DNA from: Acidimicrobiia bacterium
GTDB taxonomy: Bacteria > Actinomycetota > Acidimicrobiia > Acidimicrobiales > Bin134
Length of the DNA: 60,705 nucleotides
NCBI GenBank assembly: GCA_022819825.1
Contig: JAJEGM010000041.1
Location: 1-60,705, forward strand
Reading direction: 5' to 3'
Both the position numbers and the translations under genes were made by a program. Shown in pieces: positions 26,873 through 35,708 of this stretch (the first letter of the stretch is position 1; each line of letters opens with the position of its first letter). Under the pieces are notes generated by a model that saw only the letters and a list, made by a program, of their open reading frames with translations, was not told the origin of the DNA and made no database searches.

Positions 26873-28156
26873 CTACTTGATGGAACCCTTGCCAGCCAGA
26901 ACCCGGTCGAGCTCCGAGTGCATGTTCACGAGGCGGCAGTCGAAATCGCCCAGAACCAGCTCGTCGATGCCGTTCGAGGCCATCCCGGCCTGCACCCGGC
27001 CGATGCCGTCGAGGTCTTGGTTGACCACTTCGGCGATGACCGTCCCCTCGGGGAAGTGGATCATCTCGGGGGGTGAGCCGGAATTTGCTCGGTCTCCCAG
27101 CCGGTGGAACAGCCAGAAGTCGAAGTGGGAATGTCCGGTGTGATCGCCAGGGCGAGCCCGGAAGATGGTGTACATGTCGCTGTGTACGTTCAGCACCACG
27201 TTGGGAAACACCAGATAGTGGTAGTCGTCGAGGATCTGCTCGTCGGTGTAGTGGCTGAAGTCCACATCCTCGGCCGTCGCTCGGTCCCGCACCAAACCCA
27301 CCGCCCAGTCCCGAGCGCTTTGGCCGGCCAGGTCCACCTCGTCGTCGGGCTGGAGCCCCAGCATGGTGCTGTAGTTGTCCACGAAGGCTCGGGCCACCTC
27401 TTCTTGGTCGGCATCGGGGAATCGGGGCGAGCCGATCCCCAGGGGGATCTTCATCATGGAGTGGCCCCGGTCCCACAGCTCGTAGGTGGTGTTGAGCGCA
27501 TCCATGAACCCCCGCAGGCCGGGGTGCAGCCCCTCCAAGTGGTAGGCCTCGTTGAAGGCGTCCACCGTGGTCTTCCAGTTGCCCCCTAGCGGAATGGTCC
27601 AGCAGGCCGTCAAGCTCCGCTCCCCCAAGTTGAACGGGGACAGGGTGTCGGGTACCGGGTCGAGGAACTCGTCGAGGTCGGGGCCGTCAGGAGATGGGTT
27701 GATGAACACCATCTGATGCCAAGTGCCCAGCCGAACCGGGGCCAGAGACAGGTTCTCGTTGGCCACCACGCCGAAGTGCTTGCGGTACACGATCTCCTTC
27801 AGCGACCCGTCCAAGCCGTAGCACCAGTCGTGGAACCCGCAGCGCAGCTCGTCGGCGTTGCCCTTGCCCTCGCACAGCTGGAATCCCCGGTGGCGGCAGG
27901 CGTTGTGAAATGCCCGCAGCTCGCCGTCGTGGCCCCGCACCACCAGATAGCTCTGGTTTCCGATGCGGTACTCGAACCAGTCGCCGGGCTCGGCCACATC
28001 GCTGGTCAAGCAGGCAAGCTGCCAGGTGGACGGCCACAGCCGCTGCCGTTCCAGCTCGGCGTAATCCTCGTCGAGGTAGCGGGCCTTGGGCAACCGGGCC
28101 GGGGTGCCATCCCCGTTGCCAGATCGGAGCCGATAGCGGTCCAGGTCGATGCCCAT
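26873..28156 (-). CDS. Rieske non-heme iron oxygenase, alpha subunit
   Basis: The 427-residue protein has the Rieske [2Fe-2S] ligands Cys87-x-His89 (NACRHRG) and Cys106-x2-His109 (RCGFHDWCYG). The C-terminal catalytic domain has the mononuclear iron ligands His206 and His211 in EAYHLEGLHP. It is of the ring-hydroxylating oxygenase alpha type, which hydroxylates or demethylates aromatic and aliphatic substrates. No beta subunit, ferredoxin or reductase gene is adjacent, so electron partners must be elsewhere. It sits 13 bases downstream of an amidohydrolase gene, suggesting that the three genes 26873-31698 act on a common N-acylated or N-substituted compound. Confidence 0.9.
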   Translation of the reverse strand: MGIDLDRYRLRSGNGDGTPARLPKARYLDEDYAELERQRLWPSTWQLACLTSDVAEPGDWFEYRIGNQSYLVVRGHDGELRAFHNACRHRGFQLCEGKGNADELRCGFHDWCYGLDGSLKEIVYRKHFGVVANENLSLAPVRLGTWHQMVFINPSPDGPDLDEFLDPVPDTLSPFNLGERSLTACWTIPLGGNWKTTVDAFNEAYHLEGLHPGLRGFMDALNTTYELWDRGHSMMKIPLGIGSPRFPDADQEEVARAFVDNYSTMLGLQPDDEVDLAGQSARDWAVGLVRDRATAEDVDFSHYTDEQILDDYHYLVFPNVVLNVHSDMYTIFRARPGDHTGHSHFDFWLFHRLGDRANSGSPPEMIHFPEGTVIAEVVNQDLDGIGRVQAGMASNGIDELVLGDFDCRLVNMHSELDRVLAGKGSIK

Positions 28157-28169
28157 GGCAGGTTGGGCG

Positions 28170-29915
28170 CTACTGGGTGCCGCGCACCAGCCGGCCGGGC
28201 CGGGCCCCGGTGTCCTTGCCTTGGCTGCGGGTCACCTCGCCCGCCACAACGGTGGCCACATAGCCATCCGCCTGCTGGTCGAGCCGGCGTCCCCCGGCGG
28301 GCAAGTCGTACACCACCCGAGGAGAGCGCAAGGTCAGCGCCTGGTGGTCGATCACATTGGCGTCGGCCCGCTTGCCCACTTCAAGCGTTCCCCGATCGCC
28401 CAGCCCGTACAGGGAGGCGGTGTCGTGGGTCTGCTTCTTCACCACCCACTCCAGAGGGAGCTGCTCGCCCCGGGTACGGTCCCTGGTCCAGTGGGTGAGC
28501 ATGAAGGTGGGGATAGAGGCATCGCAGATCATGCCGCAGTGGGCCCCGCCGTCGGACAGCCCCGACACCCCGGCGGGGTGCAGCAGCTGCTCCCGGATGA
28601 CGTCGTGGTTCTCCTCGACGTAGTTGAACATGGGCAGCATCATCAGGGCACGGCCGTCGTCCTCCAGGGAGAGGTCGTACAGCATCTCCAGCGGATCCAC
28701 CCCGCGGGCTTCGGCCATGGCGGTCACGGTGCGGTCGTGGGTGGGCTCGTAGTCGGGCGGGTCGCCGATCACATACAGCTTGTGGATCATCGAAGCCACC
28801 ATGCTGGGCATCTGGTCGAACAGCACGCTGGGGTCGGGGGGCAGGTCGTCCTCGCCCAAGATGGCCGAACGGATCGCCGGCTTCTTGAGCTCAGCTACGA
28901 GCTGATCGAAGGGCAGATGGGCCAGCGACGCAAACGTGGGCCGCTTGGCGAATGCGTGGTTCGTTTGAAAGCCGATGAGCATCCCGAAGGGACGACCAGC
29001 AATTTGGGGATACACCCGGGCACCCTCGTCAACCGCCCGAAGCGACTCGTCCATCATCTCTCGCCACAAATCGGGAGCGGCCTCCAGTTGCAGCAGGGCG
29101 AACGACACTGGCACGTCGAAGTGGGCCGACAGTCGACGCATCCAGTCCATCTCCTTGGGCGGGGCCACTAGATCCAGCCCCGCCGCACCCGCCGGGGCCA
29201 GCTCGAACACCCCGGAAGCGGCATCGGCCAGCGCCTGGCCCAAACCGAACAGCTCGTCCTCAGCAGCAAAGGTGCCCGGCACCGGCTCGCCGTCGATGGC
29301 CCGGTGGCCCAGCGTGCGAGATGTGGACACGCCTAGCGCGCCAGCCTCTATGGCCTCGCGCACGATGGCGTACATGGCTTCGATGTCGTCGGGGGTGGCC
29401 GGCTCGTTCTTGGCCCCTCGATCCCCCATCACATAGCCCCGCACCGCGCCGTGGGCCACCTGAGCGGCCACGTCGATGGCCAGCTCGCGCTGTTCGACAA
29501 CATCGAGATACTCCGGGAAGCTCTCCCACCCCCAAGAGATGCCCTCAGATAGGGCCGCTCCGGGAATGTCCTCCACACCTTCCATCAGTTGGATGAGCCA
29601 GTCCTCTTTGCCGGGCTGTACCGGGGCGAACCCCACACCGCAGTTGCCCATCACCACGGTGGTCACGCCGTGGTTGGACGACGGCTGGAGCATGTCGTCC
29701 CAGGTGACCTGACCGTCGTAGTGGGTGTGGCAGTCCACAAAGCCGGGGGTCACCAGCAGCCCGGTGGCGTCGATGGTCTCGGCGGCCTCGGGAGCGGGAC
29801 CGCCGCTGCGGTCCACCACGGCCACTTTGCCGTCCTTGACCCCGATGTGGCCGACGAACCGGTCGGCGCCGGTCCCGTCCACCACGGTGCCGTTGGCAAT
29901 CACCAGATCCAGCAC
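28170..29915 (-). CDS. D-aminoacylase-type amidohydrolase, paralogue 1
   Basis: From the GTG at 29915 (GGGGAGGA seven bases upstream) the product has 581 residues. It belongs to the N-acyl-D-amino-acid deacylase group of amidohydrolases. His63 and His65 in DCHTHYDGQ and Cys92 in GNCGVG correspond to the known metal ligands of D-aminoacylase; SDGGAHCG lies near the C-terminus. An open frame reaches 36 codons further upstream but without a ribosome site. It is closely similar along its length to the next gene, evidence for a tandem duplication. The substrate is unknown; many members of this family are mis-named deacylases. Confidence 0.88.
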   Translation of the reverse strand: MLDLVIANGTVVDGTGADRFVGHIGVKDGKVAVVDRSGGPAPEAAETIDATGLLVTPGFVDCHTHYDGQVTWDDMLQPSSNHGVTTVVMGNCGVGFAPVQPGKEDWLIQLMEGVEDIPGAALSEGISWGWESFPEYLDVVEQRELAIDVAAQVAHGAVRGYVMGDRGAKNEPATPDDIEAMYAIVREAIEAGALGVSTSRTLGHRAIDGEPVPGTFAAEDELFGLGQALADAASGVFELAPAGAAGLDLVAPPKEMDWMRRLSAHFDVPVSFALLQLEAAPDLWREMMDESLRAVDEGARVYPQIAGRPFGMLIGFQTNHAFAKRPTFASLAHLPFDQLVAELKKPAIRSAILGEDDLPPDPSVLFDQMPSMVASMIHKLYVIGDPPDYEPTHDRTVTAMAEARGVDPLEMLYDLSLEDDGRALMMLPMFNYVEENHDVIREQLLHPAGVSGLSDGGAHCGMICDASIPTFMLTHWTRDRTRGEQLPLEWVVKKQTHDTASLYGLGDRGTLEVGKRADANVIDHQALTLRSPRVVYDLPAGGRRLDQQADGYVATVVAGEVTRSQGKDTGARPGRLVRGTQ

Positions 29916-29964
29916 TGCTCTTCCTCCCCAGTTTGCTACTTGGCGTTGTTTCTTGTGTCTGCCG

Positions 29965-31698
29965 CTAGTTGGCGGCTCCGGCTCGGAGCAGCTTGCCGGG
30001 ACGGGCCCCGGTGTCTTCACCATTGCGACGGGTCACTACCCCGCTGACCAGCGTAGCGACATATCCGGTGGCCCTCTGATCGAACCGGCGGCCCCCTGCG
30101 GGCAGGTCGGCCACCAGCTTGGGCGGGTGCAGTGTCAGGTGCTCGTGGTCGATCACATTGATGTCGGCTTTCATGCCCGACTCCAGCGTGCCCCGGTCGG
30201 TGAGGCCGAAGAGGCGGGCGGTGTCATGCGACTGCTTGCGCACCACATACTCCAAGGGGAGCTTCTCGCCCCGTTGGCGGTCGCGAGCCCAGAAGGTGAG
30301 CAGCCAGGTGGGCATGGAGGCGTCGCAGATCGCCCCGCAGTGGGCCCCGCCGTCGGACAGCCCCGATACTCCCGACGGGTGCAGGAACATCTCCCGCACC
30401 GCGTCGGCGTTGCCGTGGCTGTAGTTGAGGAACGGGAACAGCAGGAGCGCCCGACCGTCATCCTCCAACAGCAAGTAATAGAGCAGATCCTCAGTCTCCC
30501 GCCCCTGGGCCTCGGCGATGGCGGCCACCGACCGCTCGGGACCGGGCTCGTAATCGGGGGGATCGCCCAACACATAGATCCGGTGGAGTTGGGTGCCCAT
30601 GTACTCGGCGAACTGATTGGTGAAGGAGCTTTCCTCCGACAGGATGGCGGCCTTGCGCTCAGGCCGGCGCAGCTCGGCTACCAGCTCTTCAAGAGGCAGC
30701 TCGGCAATCTCGGCGAAGCTGGGTCGGCTGCTGAAGGCGTGGTTGGTCTGAAGCCCGATCAGGATGCCGTTGCACCGAGGCGCAATTTGGGGGTGGAGCT
30801 GGGCGCCCTCGGCCACCGCATCGGCCGACAGGTCCATGATCTCCCGCCACAGCTCGGGGGCGGCGTCCACCTGCACCAGAGCGAAGGTCACCGGGCGTCC
30901 GGTGGCAGCCGACAGGCGGCGCATCCAGTCGACTTCTTTGTGGGGAGCGGCCAAGTCCTCGCCAATCACTCCGGCGGGGGCCAGCTCGTACAGGCCGTGC
31001 CCCACCTCGGTGAGCGCCTCGCCAATGCCGAACAGCTCGTCTTCGGCGGCATAAGTGCCAGGAACCGGCTCGCCGTCGATGGCCATGTGGGCGATGGTGC
31101 GCGACGTGGAGAACCCGAAAGCCCCCGCTCGCAACGCCTCGGCCACGATCTCGCGCATCTGATCGATGTCTTCCGGGGTGGCCGGTTCGTTCTTGGCCCC
31201 CCGCTCCCCCATCACGTAGGCCCGCACCGCGCCATGCGGTACCTGACAGCCGATATCAAGGGACAGGGGCTTGCGCTCCAGGGCATCGAGGTACTCGGGG
31301 AAGGTCTCCCATTCCCAGGTGATGCCCTCTGACAGCGCGGCGCCGGGGATGTCTTCCACCCCCTCCATGAGTTGGATGAGCCATTCCTCGGTGCCGGGAC
31401 GCACCGGGGCGAATCCCACCCCGCAGTTGCCCATCATCACGGTGGTCACCCCGTGGTGGGCCGACGGCTCCAGGATCGGATCCCAGGTCACCTGGCCGTC
31501 GTAGTGGGTGTGGCAGTCCACGAATCCGGGAGTCACTACCAACCCGAAGGCGTCGATGACCTCTTCGCCCTCCAGATCAGGATTGCCGCCCGGGTACACC
31601 CCAACGATCCGATCCCCGTCAACGACCACATCCCCCGTGAACGGCTCACCACCGGTGCCGTCCACAATCAAACCGCCCTTGATAACCAGGTCGTGCAT
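29965..31698 (-). CDS. D-aminoacylase-type amidohydrolase, paralogue 2
   Basis: A 577-residue paralogue of the preceding gene with the same landmarks at the same positions: His63 and His65 in DCHTHYDGQ, Cys92 in [26 protein letters not shown], and [14 protein letters not shown] near the end. Differences cluster in the central region (residues about 255-400), which may change substrate preference. It is the first gene of the minus-strand run 26873-31698 and is divergent from the arsC-like gene; the 88-base gap should carry both promoters. No strong ribosome site is visible before its ATG. Confidence 0.88.
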   Translation of the reverse strand: MHDLVIKGGLIVDGTGGEPFTGDVVVDGDRIVGVYPGGNPDLEGEEVIDAFGLVVTPGFVDCHTHYDGQVTWDPILEPSAHHGVTTVMMGNCGVGFAPVRPGTEEWLIQLMEGVEDIPGAALSEGITWEWETFPEYLDALERKPLSLDIGCQVPHGAVRAYVMGERGAKNEPATPEDIDQMREIVAEALRAGAFGFSTSRTIAHMAIDGEPVPGTYAAEDELFGIGEALTEVGHGLYELAPAGVIGEDLAAPHKEVDWMRRLSAATGRPVTFALVQVDAAPELWREIMDLSADAVAEGAQLHPQIAPRCNGILIGLQTNHAFSSRPSFAEIAELPLEELVAELRRPERKAAILSEESSFTNQFAEYMGTQLHRIYVLGDPPDYEPGPERSVAAIAEAQGRETEDLLYYLLLEDDGRALLLFPFLNYSHGNADAVREMFLHPSGVSGLSDGGAHCGAICDASMPTWLLTFWARDRQRGEKLPLEYVVRKQSHDTARLFGLTDRGTLESGMKADINVIDHEHLTLHPPKLVADLPAGGRRFDQRATGYVATLVSGVVTRRNGEDTGARPGKLLRAGAAN

Positions 31699-31786
31699 GA
31701 CGCCATGCTAGAGGGTGGCGTCTTCCACCGCCGATCTGCAGTAGCTCAGAACGGAACAATTTGCAGCACTGGAGTAACGTCGGGGG

Positions 31787-32137
31787 ATGGCTGAGATCAT
31801 CGTGTACCACAACCCCGGTTGAGGCAGTTCCCGGGGCGCGCTTGAGATCCTCGAGTCGCGGGGCGTCGAGTTCGACGTCGTCCAATACCTCCAGAACCCG
31901 CTGGGGCGGGACGACTTGGAGCGGTTCTTGGAGCTGCTGCCCAACGAGCCCACTGATCTGGTGCGGGAGGACAACAACTTCAAGGAACTCGGGCTGAACA
32001 TCGGCGACTACCAGAGTGCCGGTGCGGTGGTCGATCTGCTGCTGGAGCACCCCAAGCTGATGCAGCGCCCGGTGGTGGTCCGCGGCGACAAGGCCGTGAT
32101 TGCCCGCCCCTCCGAGCTCGTAGAGGAACTTCTGTGA
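31787..32137 (+). CDS. arsC: ArsC-family arsenate reductase with in-frame TGA at catalytic residue 12 (candidate selenoprotein)
   Basis: Starting at ATG 31787, codon 12 is TGA (31820-31822), and the frame then stays open to TGA at 32135-32137, giving 116 residues if read through. The sequence before and after the TGA is textbook ArsC: YHNPG-[TGA]-GSSRGALEIL. The TGA falls exactly where E. coli ArsC has catalytic Cys12. The three arsenate-binding arginines are conserved at identical numbers: Arg60 (DLVRED), Arg94 (MQRPVVV) and Arg107 (ARPSEL). The simplest reading is selenocysteine insertion. Sec at a thiol-redox site is chemically sensible. ArsC reduces arsenate to arsenite using glutaredoxin or a similar donor; some relatives act on other oxyanions or as Spx-like regulators. 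The RDD gene follows 10 bases downstream. Alternatives are a nonsense mutation, or a sequencing error in a TGC/TGT codon. Standard callers would report only 73 residues from 31916. Confidence 0.8.
31837..31860 (+). promoter_or_regulatory. Hairpin downstream of the arsC TGA (candidate bacterial SECIS)
   Basis: Fifteen bases after the TGA the RNA can form CGCG-CUUGAG-AUC-CUCGAG-U-CGCG: a 10-bp stem with a single bulged U on the 3' side and a 3-base loop. Bacterial SECIS elements occupy this position relative to UGA. However, the loop lacks the GGU typical of E. coli and the bulged U is on the opposite arm, so this is only a candidate. In a GC-rich genome such hairpins are also common by chance. 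Confidence 0.4.
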
Positions 32138-32147
32138 GGCCACTTCC

Positions 32148-32978
32148 ATGATGGGCAGGGGAGGTTCATTCGAACACGCTGCTGTGGCCCGTGCTGAAAC
32201 CAAAGCACGGCGACAGCACGCTTCCGGCTCATCTAGGCGCTCGAAGCCGCGGAAGACCCCGCTGGGCGAAGACGAATTCCCCGAGGATGCGACCATCGTG
32301 GCCGGGCCCGACGGCAAGCCGTATCCGGTGGCCGCGGTCTGGAGGCGGGCGCTGGCCCGGCTGATCGACGCCATCACCGTGTTCTTCATCCAGTGGATGT
32401 TCACCGTGATCCAAATCCTGTGGTTCATGGACGACGTGTCCAACCGGTGGCAGCCCGAGCCCTGGGGCCGGGCCACCGCAGCCATATTGGGCTACATCTT
32501 CTTCCACTTTGTGTACACGATGGTGTTCCTGCGCTGGAACGAGGGCCAGACCCCGGCCATGGACTTGATGAAGCTGCGGGCCGTGCGCACCAAAGACGGC
32601 AGCCACCTTGGTTTGGGCCGGTGCGGCGCCCGATGGCTGGTGGGCGGGGTGTCGTGGATTGCGCCCCCCGTGGTGCTCGGCGGAATCATCGTGAACGCGG
32701 CCACCTACCTGACGGTCCCCTTCGACCGGCGGCGGCGCACAGTGTCGGACTGGGCGGCAGGAACCACAGTCATCGCCTACAACCGCGACAAGGAAGATCC
32801 CGACGGGGTGGCCGAGGAAGTGCTCGACGAGTTCGGCCGGCCGATGTCGGTGCGGGCCCAGATTCGGCGCAAGTACGGGATAACCGGCCTCTTCGGCGGC
32901 ATGGGGGAATTAGGCGGCCGAAGGGGCAATCGACCTCCGCCGAGCCGGGAGCGGTCCCAGGCTTCCCAGACGGATTGA
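32148..32978 (+). CDS. RDD-family membrane protein
   Basis: A 276-residue protein with an N-terminal basic cytoplasmic segment. An RDD-type domain follows: AVWRRALARLIDAITVF, then three hydrophobic spans at about 65-90, 108-130 and 170-195, and TPAMDLMKLRAVRTKDG between spans two and three. The C-terminal tail is charged and disordered. The function of RDD proteins is largely unknown; some act in ion transport or membrane stress. It starts 10 bases after the arsC-like stop and is probably cotranscribed with it. The exact start is uncertain because two ATGs are adjacent. Confidence 0.82.
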   Translation: MMGRGGSFEHAAVARAETKARRQHASGSSRRSKPRKTPLGEDEFPEDATIVAGPDGKPYPVAAVWRRALARLIDAITVFFIQWMFTVIQILWFMDDVSNRWQPEPWGRATAAILGYIFFHFVYTMVFLRWNEGQTPAMDLMKLRAVRTKDGSHLGLGRCGARWLVGGVSWIAPPVVLGGIIVNAATYLTVPFDRRRRTVSDWAAGTTVIAYNRDKEDPDGVAEEVLDEFGRPMSVRAQIRRKYGITGLFGGMGELGGRRGNRPPPSRERSQASQTD

Positions 32979-33036
32979 GATTCGCCTACCATGTCAGCCA
33001 GTTTGAGGGCAGTCCGTAAACGACGGGGGGAAAGCC

Positions 33037-34107
33037 GTGGCAGCTGAGCGTCCGCTCTTGGAGGTAGAGAACCTCCGCACCTATTTCGATACGCCGAGAG
33101 GGATCTTGAAGGCGGTCGACGGGGTGAGCTTCACGTTGGACAAGGGCGAGACCATCGGCATTGTGGGTGAGTCGGGTTCGGGCAAGTCGGTGCTGGTGCG
33201 CTCGATCATGAACATCTTGACCAGCAACGCCATCATCCCCGATGGCTCCGAGGTGTTCTTCGACGGCAAGGACACCCGCAACCTGAGTCGGAGCGAGGCC
33301 AAGCACTTCTGGGGCACCCAGATGGCAATGATCTTCCAAGATCCGATGACCTCATTGAACCCGGTCAAGAAGGTGGGCATCCAGATCACCGAGTCCATCC
33401 GCTACCACCTTGGTGCGTCCAAGCAGGAGGCCATGGAGAGGGCTCTGGAGCTCATGGTGCAGGTGGGCATCCCCGAGCCCCGCAAGCGGCTCAAGGAGTA
33501 TCCCCATCAGCTATCGGGCGGGATGCGGCAGCGGGTGACCATCGCCATCGCCTTGGCCTGCAACCCCAAGCTGCTGATCGCCGATGAGCCCACCACCGCA
33601 CTGGACGTGACCGTGCAGAAGCAGATCCTCGATCTGCTGGCATCGCTCCAAGAGGAGTTGGGCATGGCCATGATCCTCATCACCCACGATTTGGGCGTGG
33701 TGGCCGGCCGAGCCCGTCGCATCGGGGTGATGTACGCCGGAAAGATGGTAGAGACCGCCGACACCACCACGCTGTTCCACCACATGAACCACCCCTACAC
33801 CGAGGCGCTGTTCAAGTCGATCCCCCGAGTGGAGCACCAGAGCCACACCCGGCTCGACGCCATCAGCGGCCGGCCGCCCGACATGGTTCTCGATCTGGTG
33901 GGATGCCGGTTCGCCCCTCGGTGCCGCTACGCCCAGGAGCAGTGCATCACCGACGAGCCGGACCTGTTCGACACCGGCCAGACCGGACACCGCCAAGCCT
34001 GCTTCTACCCGGTGGGATCACCAGAAAACGCCGAAGCGCTGGCCGCCAACCAGGCAACGGGAATCACCGCCGCCGGCCTCGACCTGACCGCCGCCGCGGT
34101 CTCCTAG
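33037..34107 (+). CDS. Oligopeptide/dipeptide ABC transporter ATP-binding protein (OppD/DppD-type)
   Basis: The 356-residue ATPase has Walker A GESGSGKS (44-51), the signature LSGGMRQR, Walker B LLIADEP and the family-specific C-terminal Cys cluster ([15 protein letters not shown]) that binds an Fe-S cluster in Opp/Dpp ATPases. The start is GTG at 33037, preceded by GGGGGGAAA. It forms a pair with the next gene. No permease or receptor gene is near, so the membrane part must be encoded elsewhere. Substrate could be peptides, nickel or other small molecules. Confidence 0.92.
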   Translation: MAAERPLLEVENLRTYFDTPRGILKAVDGVSFTLDKGETIGIVGESGSGKSVLVRSIMNILTSNAIIPDGSEVFFDGKDTRNLSRSEAKHFWGTQMAMIFQDPMTSLNPVKKVGIQITESIRYHLGASKQEAMERALELMVQVGIPEPRKRLKEYPHQLSGGMRQRVTIAIALACNPKLLIADEPTTALDVTVQKQILDLLASLQEELGMAMILITHDLGVVAGRARRIGVMYAGKMVETADTTTLFHHMNHPYTEALFKSIPRVEHQSHTRLDAISGRPPDMVLDLVGCRFAPRCRYAQEQCITDEPDLFDTGQTGHRQACFYPVGSPENAEALAANQATGITAAGLDLTAAAVS

Positions 34108-34140
34108 CCCGGCGATCGCACTCTCGAGGAGGACTCACTA

Positions 34141-35163
34141 ATGGCTGGAACTGGCAAAGTCCATATGAGGGGCACCGAAGCCCTGGTTTCCGTCGAAGAC
34201 CTGGTGATGGAGTTTCCCGCCGGGCGCCGGGCCGTGGTCCACGCCGTGTCGGGCATCAGCTTCGACATCCTCGAAGGGGAGACTCTGGGCTTGGTGGGCG
34301 AGTCGGGCTGCGGCAAGTCCACCACTGGACGGGCGATGATGCAGTTGCCCTCGCCCACGGCGGGATCGGTGCGATTCGACGGCGTGGAGATGACGGAACT
34401 GTCCAAGGAGGATCTGCGCCGCACCCGCACCCGGATGCAGATGATCTTCCAAGACCCGATTTCGTCGCTGAACCCCCGGCGCAAGGTGAAGGACATCGTG
34501 GCCGAGGGCCTATCCATCTGGCACAACGATGCCGGAGACACGGCCGTCCAGAAAGTGAACGAGGTGCTCGACGCCGTAGGGCTAGACCCCGAGGTGGTGT
34601 CCGACCGCCGCCCCCATCAGTTCTCCGGGGGTCAGTGCCAGCGCATCTGCATCGCCCGGGCCCTGGTGCTCGATCCCAAGGTGATCATCTGCGACGAGCC
34701 GGTGTCGGCGCTGGACGTGTCGGTGCAGGCCCAAATCCTGAATCTCCTGGAGGAGATGAAGGAGCGCTACGGGCTGACCCTGGTGTTCATCGCCCACGAT
34801 CTGGCCGTGGTCAAGAACGTGTCCGACCGGGTAGTGGTGATGTATCTGGGCAAGGTGTGCGAGGTGGCTGGACCCGACACCCTCTACGCCCACCCCGCCC
34901 ACCCCTACACCGACGTGCTGCTGGCCTCCATCCCGGAACCCGACCCTGATCACCCGGTATCCGACCGGCAGATCACCGGGGAGCTGCCTTCCCCCATAAA
35001 TCCCCCCTCAGGCTGCCGGTTCCGCACCCGGTGCGAGAAGGTGCAGGACCTGTGCTCAGAGGAGGAGCCTGAGCTCCGGGAGATCGCCCCCGACCACTAC
35101 GTGGCCTGCCACTTCCCCAACGAAGTCCCGGTCAGCGTCAACGGCGACGGCGATAGCAGCTAG
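34141..35163 (+). CDS. Oligopeptide/dipeptide ABC transporter ATP-binding protein (OppF/DppF-type)
   Basis: The 340-residue ATPase has Walker A GESGCGKST (53-61), the signature FSGGQCQR, Walker B VIICDEP, and a C-terminal oligopeptide/dipeptide transporter extension (GCRFRTRCEKVQDLC). GAGGAGGA lies 7-8 bases before the ATG. It follows the OppD-type gene by 33 bases and should form the second half of the ATPase heterodimer. The signature has Phe in place of the usual Leu, which is common in this subfamily. Confidence 0.92.
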   Translation: MAGTGKVHMRGTEALVSVEDLVMEFPAGRRAVVHAVSGISFDILEGETLGLVGESGCGKSTTGRAMMQLPSPTAGSVRFDGVEMTELSKEDLRRTRTRMQMIFQDPISSLNPRRKVKDIVAEGLSIWHNDAGDTAVQKVNEVLDAVGLDPEVVSDRRPHQFSGGQCQRICIARALVLDPKVIICDEPVSALDVSVQAQILNLLEEMKERYGLTLVFIAHDLAVVKNVSDRVVVMYLGKVCEVAGPDTLYAHPAHPYTDVLLASIPEPDPDHPVSDRQITGELPSPINPPSGCRFRTRCEKVQDLCSEEEPELREIAPDHYVACHFPNEVPVSVNGDGDSS

Positions 35164-35175
35164 CCCCGCGCAGCA

Positions 35176-35234
35176 AACTCAGAGTCTGTAGCGGCTCAAC
35201 TCTCACGGTCGCCTGAACTCAGAGTCTGTAGCGG
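35176..35234. repeat. 19-bp direct repeat echoing the 3' end of the GNAT gene
   Basis: AACTCAGAGTCTGTAGCGG occurs at 35176-35194 and again at 35216-35234, a 40-base period. The second copy spans the stop codon and last codons of the GNAT gene (35219-35650, minus strand); the first is an intergenic echo. Confidence 0.85.
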
Positions 35235-35650
35235 TAAACGTTGGTGTCTCGGATCTCGAAGCCGAGACGAAGGTAGAGACGGTTGGCCGCCTCTCTCGAC
35301 GGGCGGGAGGTCAGATCCACGGTCACCGCCCCGGCATCGCGGGCCAGCTCCAGCGCCGCCTCGTTGAGCGCCCGACCCACGCCCTGTCCCCGAATCTGCT
35401 CGTCCACCACCACGTCTTCGATGATGGCCCGCAGCCCGGTGGGGATGCGCACCAGCACCAGAGTGAGGCTGCCCACGATGACGCGGTCAGACCGGGCCAC
35501 CAACAGCCGGGTGGCCTCCGAGGCGGCGATGGTCTCAAGGGCCTCAGCCGATGGCGGCGGATTGGACGACGAGAGCTGCGGGGTCAGCCGCTCGAACGCC
35601 TCCACCAGCTCTGCGGTGGCATTGGTGGCCTCGGTGATCTCAACCGCCAT
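35219..35650 (-). CDS. GNAT-family N-acetyltransferase
   Basis: A 143-residue single-domain GNAT protein. The acetyl-CoA-binding loop is visible as QIRGQGVGRALNEAAL (motif A, about 84-100), preceded by the beta strand RAIIEDVVVD and followed by TVDLTSRPSREAANRLYLRLGFE, typical of small GNATs. It transfers an acetyl group to an amine of an unknown acceptor (amino acid, ribosomal protein, antibiotic or polyamine). It is a single gene on the minus strand, divergent from the PAC2 gene and convergent with the Opp ATPases. Its 3' end is duplicated in the intergenic region. Confidence 0.88.
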   Translation of the reverse strand: MAVEITEATNATAELVEAFERLTPQLSSSNPPPSAEALETIAASEATRLLVARSDRVIVGSLTLVLVRIPTGLRAIIEDVVVDEQIRGQGVGRALNEAALELARDAGAVTVDLTSRPSREAANRLYLRLGFEIRDTNVYRYRL

Positions 35651-35708
35651 GGAGCGAGACTACCGGCGCGAGATGGGGTTCCTCCGAGCGGGGCGATAGG
35701 TTGGGCGG

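Noticed and set aside
31820-31822. The arsC TGA as an ordinary nonsense mutation or frameshift
   Set aside because: No base shift is needed, the frame is intact on both sides, all key arginines are conserved, and the TGA is exactly at the catalytic residue. It is still kept as the main alternative until read support and Sec machinery are checked.
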